Positions 10,528-17,866 of a stretch of DNA of 28,881 nucleotides are shown here, piece by piece. The notes beneath the pieces were generated by a model. That model saw nothing but the letters and a program-made list of their open reading frames with translations. It had not been told where the DNA came from and ran no database searches. Where the stretch lies: the IMG/VR virus record IMGVR_UViG_3300032322_002002, positions 1 to 28,881 of that record; one strand, given 5' to 3'. This DNA is from a virus. Within the stretch, counting starts at the first letter, position 1; each line of letters begins with the position of its first letter. Made by a program: the position numbers and the translations under genes.

Positions 10528-10540
10528 AAAATCTCAAACT

Positions 10541-10765
10541 ATGGATTTAAATAATAGATTAAATCAGTACCTTGGTAAACAAGCCAGAATTTCATCAAAA
10601 CCTATTGGTGATGGTACCACAGAAGTATGTGACCTTGATACGGGCGATTGTTATGTTGTTCGTGAAAAAGATGGTCTTATTGAAAGAGCCGGTCATCAAC
10701 ATACTGCGAATCGTAAAGTTAAAGTAGAAACCGTACACGGAATAAAAAACTTATTAAATGGTTAA
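10541..10765 (+). CDS. Small unknown protein (74 residues)
   Basis: I do not recognise this family. It is a soluble, mixed-charge protein with no membrane segment. The centre has a regular strand-turn-strand pattern with two cysteines (EVCDLDTGDCYVVREKDGL), which looks like a compact beta hairpin, followed by a His-containing stretch and a basic C-terminal strand. It opens a two-gene unit: its stop is followed 3 bases later by the ATG of the next gene, and the candidate late element lies 13 bases before its start. The position directly after the giant hub gene suggests a virion or assembly role expressed late, but that is inference from location alone. Confidence 0.7.
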   Translation: MDLNNRLNQYLGKQARISSKPIGDGTTEVCDLDTGDCYVVREKDGLIERAGHQHTANRKVKVETVHGIKNLLNG

Positions 10766-10768
10766 TTG

Positions 10769-11404
10769 ATGAATTTAGATAAGAAGATACTCAAGGAAAT
10801 TGAGAGACATCACAAGATTAATAGATATATTACTGAACAGGCATTACCACCTGAAGGAGATTTACCTCCAGCACCTGAAGCAGCACCCGCGGTAGCTCCC
10901 GAGGAAGCACCCGCAGACCCATCAATGCCACCACAAAAGATTGATGTGGCGACTGATACTGAAGTTACAAAAATTGATGACGAAGGTGAAACAGATGAAA
11001 AAGGTGATGGTACCCAAGAGTTAGATGTAACTGAATTGGTTAAGACTCAAGAAAAGATTGAGCAAAAACAAGAAGAGTATTTTAACAATTTGTTTGGTTA
11101 CATTCAAAATTTAGAAACTAAGCTTGGCGAAATGGGTCAAGTTATTGATAGATTAAATGCGATTGAAACTAAAATTGAAAAGTATCGTGATAAAACCCCC
11201 CAAGAAAAACTACAGTTGAGAAGTTTGGACTCAGGACCATTCACTCAAAAGTTGACAGACTTTTTTGATGATAAGAAGGAAGACTTTGAAAAGGCGGGTA
11301 AACACGAATACGTTCTAACATCAGATGAAGTTGAGGATGTGAATCCTTCAGAAATCAAATCAACTTTCAGAGCTGGAGAAGAAGAAGATAAATTTAAGTT
11401 TTGA
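10769..11404 (+). CDS. Acidic Pro/Ala-rich coiled-coil protein (211 residues), function unknown
   Basis: The start is the ATG at 10769. A TTG codon three bases earlier also opens the frame but is less likely. The N-terminus is a short charged helix (MNLDKKILKEIERHHKINRY). Residues about 25-55 are rich in Pro, Ala and Glu, and residues 60-90 are strongly acidic. Residues about 85-140 are predicted by eye to form a coiled coil with many Glu, Lys and Gln (KTQEKIEQKQEEYFNNL and on), and the tail is acidic. There are no cysteines and no membrane segments. Composition of this kind is common in phage scaffolding, assembly-chaperone or prohead-core proteins, but no diagnostic motif is seen. It sits directly after the 74-residue gene and directly before a strong terminator, so it ends the structural transcript. 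Confidence 0.75.
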   Translation: MNLDKKILKEIERHHKINRYITEQALPPEGDLPPAPEAAPAVAPEEAPADPSMPPQKIDVATDTEVTKIDDEGETDEKGDGTQELDVTELVKTQEKIEQKQEEYFNNLFGYIQNLETKLGEMGQVIDRLNAIETKIEKYRDKTPQEKLQLRSLDSGPFTQKLTDFFDDKKEDFEKAGKHEYVLTSDEVEDVNPSEIKSTFRAGEEEDKFKF

Positions 11405-11428
11405 TTTTTTGATATTTTTTACTATATT

Positions 11429-11459
11429 AAGGTTGTGGACACCCACAACCTTTTTTTTT
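11429..11459 (+). terminator. Strong intrinsic terminator after the structural unit
   Basis: A perfect 10-base-pair stem (AAGGTTGTGG / CCACAACCTT) encloses a four-base ACAC loop and runs into nine consecutive T residues. It lies 25 bases after the preceding stop and separates the structural transcript from the single-stranded DNA-binding protein gene. Confidence 0.92.
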
Positions 11460-11460
11460 A

Positions 11461-11492
11461 TTTGACTATTTGAAACTAAAATTGTAACTTTG
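11461..11492 (+). promoter_or_regulatory. Bacteroidota-type primary sigma promoter (TTTG-N20-TAACTTTG)
   Basis: TTTG at 11461-11464 and TAACTTTG at 11485-11492 are separated by exactly 20 bases. This matches the Bacteroidota -33/-7 consensus (TTTG, 19-21 bases, TAnnTTTG) in full. The element lies immediately after a terminator and 33 bases before the start of the gp32-like gene, which gives a plausible short A/T-rich leader. The host RNA polymerase should therefore read this gene without a phage factor, as expected for an early or middle gene. Confidence 0.8.
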
Positions 11493-11525
11493 AACTAAAC
11501 TCTAACATTAAATTTTTTAAAAACT

Positions 11526-12395
11526 ATGACATCATCATTAGACGCAGTACTTGCACAGTATGAACAAGCACAGAAAAACAGCTCAGGCGGAGAAAACCGT
11601 ATGTCATCAGAAGAAAGAATGAAGAAATACTTCGCTCTTATTCTTGATGAGAAATCAAACTCAGGAACACGACGTATCCGTATCCTCCCTACCAAAGACG
11701 GTAGTTCACCTTTTAAAGAGGCTTGGTACCATGAAATCCAAGTAGGTGGAAAATGGCAAAAATTTTACGACCCAGGAAAAAATGACAATGAGCGTTCACC
11801 ATTGAACGAAGTTTATGAAGAACTCATGTCAACGGGTAAAGAATCTGATAAAGAATTGGCTAAACAATACAAGTCACGTAAGTTCTACATCGTGAAGGTT
11901 ATTGACCGTGACCACGAAGAAGACGGTGTAAAGTTTTGGCGATTCAAACACAACTACAAGAATGATGGTATTCTTGATAAAATCATCCCTATTTGGCGAA
12001 ATAAAGGTGATATCACCGACCCTGAAAAAGGACGTGACCTTATCATTGAATTGACCAAACAAAAGACTCCTAAAGGAGCCGCATACACGACCGTATCAAC
12101 TATCATGTATGAAGACGCAGCACCAATTCACGAAAATAAAGGATTGTCAAAAGAGTGGGTTGAGGACGAGATGACATGGTTGGATGTTTACTCCAAGAAA
12201 CCCGTTGAATACTTGGAAGCGATTGCTCGTGGTGAAGTTCCACGTTGGGATAGTGATAAAGGTGGTTACGTTTATAGTAACGATGAGGAAGGTACTCAAT
12301 CCTTCGGTGGAAGTTCAACCACATCGTCATCATCAACTCCGTCTTACTCTGACCCCCAAGCTAACTCAGAACCTGACGAGGACCTACCATTCTAA
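11526..12395 (+). CDS. Single-stranded DNA-binding protein, gp32-like
   Basis: The 289-residue protein coats single-stranded DNA during phage replication and recombination. The core pattern (TRRIRILPTKDGSSPF, then GGKWQKFYDPG) matches the T4 gp32 core around its VIRFLPSK and GKWY segments. His69 corresponds to the T4 zinc ligand His64, but the three Cys ligands are replaced (CPVC of T4 reads SPLN at 91-94), and the protein has no cysteine at all. The basic N-terminal KRKST motif used for cooperativity in T4 is absent. A Ser/Thr/Gly-rich linker (about 258-276) leads to an acidic tail ending DEDLPF, which looks like the bacterial SSB C-terminal tip rather than the T4 tail. The gene has its own promoter and terminator and unusually CGN-rich arginine codons, consistent with high expression. 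Confidence 0.9.
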   Translation: MTSSLDAVLAQYEQAQKNSSGGENRMSSEERMKKYFALILDEKSNSGTRRIRILPTKDGSSPFKEAWYHEIQVGGKWQKFYDPGKNDNERSPLNEVYEELMSTGKESDKELAKQYKSRKFYIVKVIDRDHEEDGVKFWRFKHNYKNDGILDKIIPIWRNKGDITDPEKGRDLIIELTKQKTPKGAAYTTVSTIMYEDAAPIHENKGLSKEWVEDEMTWLDVYSKKPVEYLEAIARGEVPRWDSDKGGYVYSNDEEGTQSFGGSSTTSSSSTPSYSDPQANSEPDEDLPF

Positions 12396-12401
12396 TTTAA
12401 C

Positions 12402-12445
12402 GAGCATGGACACTTACATAGACATAGTGTCCATGCTCTTTTTTT
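12402..12445 (+). terminator. Strong intrinsic terminator after the gp32-like gene
   Basis: A perfect 12-base-pair stem (GAGCATGGACAC at 12402-12413, GTGTCCATGCTC at 12427-12438) has a 13-base loop and is followed by seven T residues. It begins six bases after the stop codon. The next gene starts 14 bases after the T tract with no obvious promoter, so some read-through is likely needed to express the recombination cluster. Confidence 0.92.
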
Positions 12446-12459
12446 AACACATACAGATA

Positions 12460-12681
12460 ATGAAAATAAGAAAATTAATGTACGAATCACTCATCAAGAA
12501 ATATGAGAGTGAGATTGCGGAATCTGAGGCGACTTTAATGGTGTATATGGAAAACCCTGTTGGTATTGGGGAACATCCGCAACACTTGGAAGAGATGGAT
12601 AAGTTTGTTGAGAAATTGGCAAATGCACAAGATAAATTAGGAACCCTGAAAGAATTTTACAAATACAACTATGGCAATTAA
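12460..12681 (+). CDS. Small helical protein upstream of UvsX (73 residues), unknown
   Basis: I do not recognise this family. The sequence reads as two charged helices (MYESLIKKYESEIAESEATL and EEMDKFVEKLANAQDKLGTL) joined by a Pro/Gly-containing turn (ENPVGIGEHP), suggesting a helical hairpin. It has no cysteines and no membrane segment. Its last 11 bases overlap the start of the UvsX gene, so translation is probably coupled and the two products are probably made in similar amounts. A recombination-mediator or accessory role is possible from this position (T4 UvsY is a small helical partner of UvsX) but no sequence feature supports homology. A second in-frame ATG (codon 7) is an alternative start. 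Confidence 0.75.
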   Translation: MKIRKLMYESLIKKYESEIAESEATLMVYMENPVGIGEHPQHLEEMDKFVEKLANAQDKLGTLKEFYKYNYGN

Positions 12682-13678
12682 GAAAACCGATTTCAATTCA
12701 GTAAAGAAGAAATTCTCTACTTCAGCCAAATACAAACCCCAAAGGTTTTTTGACTGTGGTCCTGATTTCTTGGATGCTGTAGGTTTACCTGGTCCGGCTA
12801 TTGGACATATCAATATGTTCTTGGGTCACTCAGATACGGGTAAAACAACTGCGATGATTAAAACTGCGGTGGATGCTCAAAAGAAAGAGATTCTACCTGT
12901 GTTTATCATCACGGAACAGAAATGGAGCTTTGAACACTCAAAGTTGATGGGTCTTCAATGTGAAGAGGTGGTTGACCAAGAAACGGGTGAAATGGATTGG
13001 GACGGGTTCTTTATCTTTAACAACAACTTTGATTACATTGAACAGATTACTGATTACATCAACAGTTTGTTAGATGCTCAAGAAAAGGGTGAATTGGATT
13101 ACAGTTTATGTTTCCTGTGGGATTCTGTTGGTTCTGTACCTTGTAAGATGACTTACGAAGGTAAAGGTGGTAAACAACACAACGCGTCGGTTTTATCTGA
13201 CAAGATTGGTATGGGTATCAACCAACGTATCTCGGGTTCTCGTAAAGCGGAGTCAAAGTATGAAAATACTTTGATTATTGTAAACCAACCTTGGGTTGAA
13301 CTTCCTGACAATCCATTCGGACAGCCTAAAATTAAGGCTAAGGGTGGAGAGTCTGTTTGGCTTAACTCATCTTTGGTGTTCTTGTTTGGTAACCAAAAGG
13401 GAGCGGGTACCACCAAGATTACGGCAACCAAGGATAAGAGAACTGTGAAGTTCGCTTCTCGTACCAAAATCTCCGTAATGAAAAACCACATCAATGGTTT
13501 GGGTTACGAAGACGGTAAGATTATTGTCACACCTCATGGTTTCTTGGCGGGTAAGGATACTGCGGAAGAGAAGGCTTCTATTGAAGCGTACAAGAAGGAG
13601 TATTCTGACTATTGGAAAGAAATCATCGGTTCAGATGGTGACTTTGTGTTGAAAGAGGAAAAAGAACCTATTGAATAA
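12671..13678 (+). CDS. uvsX: UvsX/RecA-like strand-exchange recombinase
   Basis: The 335-residue protein is an ATP-dependent recombinase that forms filaments on single-stranded DNA. The Walker A motif GHSDTGKT is at residues 52-59, and the Walker B-like strand LCFLWDS is at 146-152. Between them TEQKWSFEH (81-89) holds the catalytic Glu expected after the second strand. The loop-2 region follows around KGGKQHNASVLSDKIG and MGINQRISGSRK, and a conserved NQPW lies at 205-208. The length is close to UvsX and the P-loop variant with Asp is typical of phage UvsX rather than host RecA (GPESSGKT). It overlaps the upstream small gene and is followed after six bases by the nuclease gene, so it belongs to one replication-recombination operon. 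It would act with the gp32-like protein and the helicase in recombination-dependent replication. Confidence 0.93.
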   Translation: MAIKKTDFNSVKKKFSTSAKYKPQRFFDCGPDFLDAVGLPGPAIGHINMFLGHSDTGKTTAMIKTAVDAQKKEILPVFIITEQKWSFEHSKLMGLQCEEVVDQETGEMDWDGFFIFNNNFDYIEQITDYINSLLDAQEKGELDYSLCFLWDSVGSVPCKMTYEGKGGKQHNASVLSDKIGMGINQRISGSRKAESKYENTLIIVNQPWVELPDNPFGQPKIKAKGGESVWLNSSLVFLFGNQKGAGTTKITATKDKRTVKFASRTKISVMKNHINGLGYEDGKIIVTPHGFLAGKDTAEEKASIEAYKKEYSDYWKEIIGSDGDFVLKEEKEPIE

Positions 13679-13684
13679 ACTTTT

Positions 13685-14692
13685 GTGAAGACCCTATTAG
13701 TTGATGGAGATAATTTATTTAAAATCGGTTTCCACGGAGTCAGAGACTTTTTCGTGGAAGGCGAACACATTGGTGGGGTATTTCACTTCCTCAACACCAT
13801 TCGTCGCCAGTTGGACGAAAATGAGTTTGACAAAGTTATCGTCTTTTGGGACGGCAAAAACAACTCACAATCAAGACGTGAGTTATATCCTGACTACAAA
13901 TTAAACCGAAAGAATGATATGACTGAAGCCAAGCTTGAGTCATATTACTTTCAAAAATCAAGGGTGAAACAATACCTTGAAGAGTGTTTTGTTCGTCAGA
14001 TTGAAGTTGATGGTAATGAGTCTGATGATTTGATAGCCTATTATTGTTCGTTGGCGACAGACGAAGAAAAGGTTGTTTTTTCATCAGACCGTGACCTTCT
14101 ACAAATCATCTCGGAGAATACTTCCATTTATTCTCCAATCAAGAAAATCAGTTATAATTACGGAGACAAGATAAAGTTTGGTGATGTTCATATACCTCAC
14201 CAAAACGTTCTTGTTGTTAAAGTTTTTTTGGGGGACAAGTCGGATAATATCTTTGGTATTGACCGTCTTGGTGAGAAAACTTTTATCAAATTATTTCCTG
14301 AGATTGTTGATAATGTATTAACTGTTACCGATATTTTGGATAAGACAAACAAGTTAATTTCCGAAAATAGAAAAGAAACAATTTTACATAATATTAAAAA
14401 TGGAAAAACAAAAAAAGGACAGATTGGTGATGAATTCTTCAGAATCAATCAACAAATTGTGGACCTTAGAAACCCCATCATCACAGATGACGCAAAAGAG
14501 TTTGTCACCCTTTACTATTCTGAAACATTAGACCCTGAAGGTAGGGATAATAAAAACTTAATCCGTTTAATGATGGAAGATGGTTTTTTCAAATACCTAC
14601 CCAAGGATGATGATGCCTTTGTTAATTTTATGAAACCTTTTACCAAACTCACAAGAAAAGAAAAACGCAAATACAAACAATCAAACAATTAA
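13685..14692 (+). CDS. 5'-3' exonuclease / RNase H of the FEN-1 family
   Basis: The product would remove RNA primers and 5' flaps, as T4 RNase H does. The start is a GTG at 13685; it gives MKTLLVDGDN, the standard beginning of the family, and no in-frame ATG lies between the upstream stop and this conserved start. Metal-binding acidic residues are present in order: Asp7 and Asp9 in VDGDN, Asp56 in FWDGKN, Glu112/Asp114/Asp115 in NESDD, Asp135 and Asp137 in SSDRD, and Asp184/Asp187 in GDKSDN. Arg and Lys residues in RRELYPDYKLNRK (64-76) match the DNA-contacting segment. The helix-hairpin-helix part follows GDKSDNIFGI. The gene is 6 bases after UvsX and 3 bases before the next gene. T4 rnh is about 305 residues, so the 335-residue length is normal. 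Confidence 0.88.
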   Translation: MKTLLVDGDNLFKIGFHGVRDFFVEGEHIGGVFHFLNTIRRQLDENEFDKVIVFWDGKNNSQSRRELYPDYKLNRKNDMTEAKLESYYFQKSRVKQYLEECFVRQIEVDGNESDDLIAYYCSLATDEEKVVFSSDRDLLQIISENTSIYSPIKKISYNYGDKIKFGDVHIPHQNVLVVKVFLGDKSDNIFGIDRLGEKTFIKLFPEIVDNVLTVTDILDKTNKLISENRKETILHNIKNGKTKKGQIGDEFFRINQQIVDLRNPIITDDAKEFVTLYYSETLDPEGRDNKNLIRLMMEDGFFKYLPKDDDAFVNFMKPFTKLTRKEKRKYKQSNN

Positions 14693-14695
14693 ATT

Positions 14696-15148
14696 ATGAA
14701 AGAAGAATCCGTAGTTAAGATGGAGTTTCTCCTAACCTTGAACAACAACATCGTCGTTCAACGTTTTTACAATGTTAAAAATTACAACCCATTGGCACGA
14801 AAGTCTTACGACTTGGCGTACTTCATGAAGGAAGTAGAAATGGTGTTGTCTGAGGAACTCAAGATGAAAACTGTAATTTACATGATGGACAATCAAGATG
14901 AAATTACCGATGACCCAGATGTCCTAAACACATCAAATACAGAGGGTCCTGAGTACTTCCATCTGTATGTCAAAATTTCCGATGAAATTATTTTACATAG
15001 AATTTTTGACGCGAAATTGTACCCACCAAAAGTAAGATATACGGTTGATGTACGTCCCAGCCTGAAAAGCATTTTGAAAGGCTTGACTGACATTTTTTCA
15101 GCTCAAAATTTATCTCATGACTACTTGAGTTATGACCTAAGTCGGTAA
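14696..15148 (+). CDS. Conserved-looking unknown protein in the replication cluster (150 residues)
   Basis: I do not recognise the family. The protein is soluble, without cysteines and without a membrane segment. Strands such as KMEFLLTLNNNIVVQRFYNV and a similar later part (EIILHRIFDA) suggest two copies of one small fold: each has a hydrophobic strand, then a polar turn and a RF/RIF pair followed by a loop with Tyr and Pro (NYNPLARKSY; LYPPKVRYT). Each half is then followed by a helix (LAYFMKEVEMVL; LKSILKGLTDIF). The gene is three bases downstream of the nuclease gene and 24 bases upstream of the helicase, so it is co-transcribed with the replisome genes and may be an accessory factor. The internal duplication is a visual impression. 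Confidence 0.78.
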   Translation: MKEESVVKMEFLLTLNNNIVVQRFYNVKNYNPLARKSYDLAYFMKEVEMVLSEELKMKTVIYMMDNQDEITDDPDVLNTSNTEGPEYFHLYVKISDEIILHRIFDAKLYPPKVRYTVDVRPSLKSILKGLTDIFSAQNLSHDYLSYDLSR

Positions 15149-15172
15149 TATTTAATTTATACACGCGGCTCT

Positions 15173-16552
15173 ATGACTAAGAATTTCGACTATCTCGGCA
15201 ATACATTTCAAATACAATTACTTAACCAAATCATCGTAGACAAAGAGTTCGCACAATCCATTATTGACGTTTTAGACCCTAGTTATTTCGACAACAAATA
15301 CTTCAAGTTGATTATACAAATGGTAAGGGAATACTACCAAAAGTACCAATCAACACCTGGATTTGAAACTTTGGAACAAATAGCCAAAGCAGAGATTTCA
15401 GTTGAGTTGGCGTTGAAGATTGTGTTGGACACTATTAAACAAGTTCAAAACGCACCGTTTGAAGGAAGTGTATTTGTTCAAGAAAAAGCTTTGAAGTTTT
15501 GTAAACAACAAGAACTTCAAAAAGTGATGAACAAAGCGCAGAAAATCATTGACCAAGGTGACTTTGAATCTTACGATACCGTTGAAGGTTTGGTTAGAAC
15601 AGCCCTACAAGTTGGGGTTAGAGATGGTGGAGTACAAGACATCTTCTCGGGATTGGATGAAGTTCTTAATGATGACTTCAGACATCCTATCCCAATGGGA
15701 ATCGCAGGTATTGACAGACTAATGAAAGGTGGTTTGGCAAAGGGCGAGATTGGAGTTGTCTTGGCACCTACCGGTGTTGGTAAAACAACACTCATGACCA
15801 AAATTGCTAACACAGCATTTAACATGGGATACAACGTTCTTCAAATCTTCTTTGAAGACAACCCAAAGATTATCCAAAGAAAACACTTCACAATTTGGAC
15901 AGGTATTGAACCTGATAGATTAGCTCTTGAAAAAGAGGCTGTTATGGACAAAGTGGAAGAAATTAAGAACACGATGCCGAACAAACTAATCTTGAAGAAA
16001 TTACCTTCAGATACTGTGACAATGAATGAAATCAAAAACCAAATTAGAAAGATGATTGCCGACGGCACTCCAATTGATATGGTTACATTGGATTACATTG
16101 ACTGTGTCGTTCCTGAAAACACAAGAAACGATGAGTGGAAAGCAGAAGGTTCTGTAATGAGACATTTTGAGGCTATGTGTCACGAGATGAATCTTGTTGG
16201 ATGGACTGCGACTCAGGGTAATCGTTCTTCAATTTCTTCGGAGGTTGTAACCACCGACCAAATGGGGGGTTCAATTAAAAAGGCTCAGGTTGGTCACGTA
16301 ATTATTTCAGTTGCTAAAACACTTCAACAAAAAGAATTAAAGTTAGCAACAATTGCGATTACAAAGTCTCGTATTGGTTCAGATGGTATTATCTTTGAAA
16401 ATTGTAAATTTGACAATGAATTGTTGGAGATAGATACGGAATCATCAACAACGTTCCTTGGATTTGAAGAACAACAAGAAGAGAAGAAGAAGGATAGGGT
16501 TAAAGAACTTCTTGAAAAAAGAAAACAAAGAGAACAGCAAAACGCCCAATAA
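15173..16552 (+). CDS. Replicative DNA helicase, DnaB/gp41-like
   Basis: The 459-residue protein has the two-part form of DnaB-type hexameric helicases. An alpha-helical N-terminal region (about 1-150) begins with the pattern of the DnaB N-domain (LLNQIIVDKEFAQSIIDVL). A RecA-like motor domain follows from about residue 170: GGLAKGEIGVV, Walker A APTGVGKTT at 198-206, the FFED segment (226-229) with the catalytic Glu after the second strand, Walker B VTLDYID at 304-310, and the TQGNRSS segment (347-353). The C-terminus is a highly charged Lys/Glu/Gln helix. It unwinds the phage fork in concert with a primase that is not in the window. A short AT-rich spacer (15149-15172) precedes it. It shares the transcription unit with UvsX and the nuclease. 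Confidence 0.92.
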   Translation: MTKNFDYLGNTFQIQLLNQIIVDKEFAQSIIDVLDPSYFDNKYFKLIIQMVREYYQKYQSTPGFETLEQIAKAEISVELALKIVLDTIKQVQNAPFEGSVFVQEKALKFCKQQELQKVMNKAQKIIDQGDFESYDTVEGLVRTALQVGVRDGGVQDIFSGLDEVLNDDFRHPIPMGIAGIDRLMKGGLAKGEIGVVLAPTGVGKTTLMTKIANTAFNMGYNVLQIFFEDNPKIIQRKHFTIWTGIEPDRLALEKEAVMDKVEEIKNTMPNKLILKKLPSDTVTMNEIKNQIRKMIADGTPIDMVTLDYIDCVVPENTRNDEWKAEGSVMRHFEAMCHEMNLVGWTATQGNRSSISSEVVTTDQMGGSIKKAQVGHVIISVAKTLQQKELKLATIAITKSRIGSDGIIFENCKFDNELLEIDTESSTTFLGFEEQQEEKKKDRVKELLEKRKQREQQNAQ

Positions 16553-16584
16553 ACAAAAATTAAAAAAAATATAAATTAAATGTT

Positions 16585-17865
16585 ATGGATAATTCTAATG
16601 AATTAACTCAAGTTGAAACACAATATGTGATTAAAAGAAGTGGTGATAAAGTACCATTTGAATCGGACAAAATCCAAAATGCTATCTTAAAGGCAATGAT
16701 GGGTATTAACAAAGTTGATGCTGAAATGGCTGAAAAAATAGCAAGATTAACCAAGAAAAGTATTTTCAGAAATGATAAGACTCGTGTACCTCATGTAGAT
16801 GAGATTCACGATATGGTTGAGAATAAATTAATGGATAATGGATTGAATGATGTTGCTAAAGAGTATATCATTTACCGTTCAAAACACAGACCAAATATCT
16901 TCAATAAGAGAGTTAACTTGAAACCCTATGAGTATCCTGATTTGCTTCAATACGTTGATGCAATTCGTCACTCTTATTGGGTTCACACAGAGTTTAACTT
17001 CACTTCTGACATTCAAGACTTCAAGGTCCATTTGAATGAAAAGGAAAAGTCCGCGGTACAAAGAGCTATGTTGGCTATTTCACAAATTGAAATCGCAGTT
17101 AAAACTTTTTGGGGTGACATTTATAAGAAGTTACCAAAACCTGAAATTGGTAGTGTTGGGGCAACGTTTGCGGAATCAGAGGTAAGACACGCAGATGCTT
17201 ACTCAAACCTAATCCAAGTACTTGGACTTAACAAAGAATTTGAAAACCTACTTGAGGTACCTGCAATTCGTAGAAGAATTAAGTACTTGGAGAAATCTAT
17301 CTCAAATTCAAAGGCAATTGAAAACCAAGATTACTTTGAGTCCGTTATATTGTTTTCAATGTTTGTGGAAAACGTATCGTTGTTCTCACAGTTTTTAGTT
17401 ATTATGTCATTCAATAAGTTTAAGAACGTATTGAAAGGTACAAGTAACGCAGTTGAGGCAACTTCTAAAGAAGAAAACATTCACGCAGAATTCGGATTTG
17501 ATTTGGTTAATCTAATCAAAAAAGAAAATCCAAGTTGGTGGACACCTGAATTAGTTCAAGATTTAATCAACGCTACTATTGATGCTTACGAAGCTGAGAC
17601 TGATATTGTTGAGTGGATTTTTGAGAAGGGTGATTTAGATTTCCTAACTAAGGAACAAACATTGGAGTTTATCAAACATAGATTTAACATTTCATTAAAC
17701 GCTATTGGTATTGATAAAGTATTTGATGTAAACCCTATTATATTGGAAACAACCGAATGGTTTGATGACGAAATTTTAACAACAAAACACACAGACTTTT
17801 TTAACAAACGTAGTATAAACTACAGTAAAAAATCAAAGTCTATTACTTTAAACGATTTATTTTAA
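16585..17865 (+). CDS. nrdB: Class I ribonucleotide reductase small subunit with N-terminal ATP-cone
   Basis: The 426-residue radical-generating subunit is longer than the usual NrdB because residues about 13-105 form an ATP-cone (VIKRSGDKVPFESDKI, then AKEYIIYRSKHR), normally the activity-control domain of NrdA. The diiron/dimanganese-type site is complete: Glu169, Glu199 and His202 (EVRH), Glu262 (FVEN), Glu297 and His300 (ENIH). Tyr206 sits four residues after His202, the position of the radical tyrosine in E. coli NrdB. The C-terminal tail (TLNDLF) is the peptide that binds the large subunit. A 23-base gap separates it from NrdA, which lacks the cone, so the pair must be regulated through this subunit. 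No Shine-Dalgarno sequence is present. The fold call is certain; the metal type and whether a tyrosyl radical is used cannot be told from sequence. Confidence 0.97.
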   Translation: MDNSNELTQVETQYVIKRSGDKVPFESDKIQNAILKAMMGINKVDAEMAEKIARLTKKSIFRNDKTRVPHVDEIHDMVENKLMDNGLNDVAKEYIIYRSKHRPNIFNKRVNLKPYEYPDLLQYVDAIRHSYWVHTEFNFTSDIQDFKVHLNEKEKSAVQRAMLAISQIEIAVKTFWGDIYKKLPKPEIGSVGATFAESEVRHADAYSNLIQVLGLNKEFENLLEVPAIRRRIKYLEKSISNSKAIENQDYFESVILFSMFVENVSLFSQFLVIMSFNKFKNVLKGTSNAVEATSKEENIHAEFGFDLVNLIKKENPSWWTPELVQDLINATIDAYEAETDIVEWIFEKGDLDFLTKEQTLEFIKHRFNISLNAIGIDKVFDVNPIILETTEWFDDEILTTKHTDFFNKRSINYSKKSKSITLNDLF

Positions 17866-17866
17866 C

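Noticed and set aside
10766-10768. TTG as start of the acidic coiled-coil gene
   Set aside because: An ATG follows directly at 10769 and gives the same protein minus one residue; ATG is the more likely start.
12184-12447. Second + strand frame overlapping the end of the gp32-like gene and its terminator
   Set aside because: It runs through the terminator hairpin and its translation is low-complexity His/Thr-rich, as expected for a shadow frame.
13153-13494. Open frame on the - strand within uvsX
   Set aside because: It lies wholly inside the recombinase gene, has no recognisable protein pattern, and all other genes are on the + strand.
12671-13678. Host-type RecA
   Set aside because: The P-loop (GHSDTGKT), the length and the phage operon context fit UvsX; host RecA has GPESSGKT and a different C-terminal domain.
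16570-16577. TATAAATT before nrdB as a T4-type late promoter
   Set aside because: It is one base off the TATAAATA consensus in a very A/T-rich gap, and no other gene start has a copy in this orientation.
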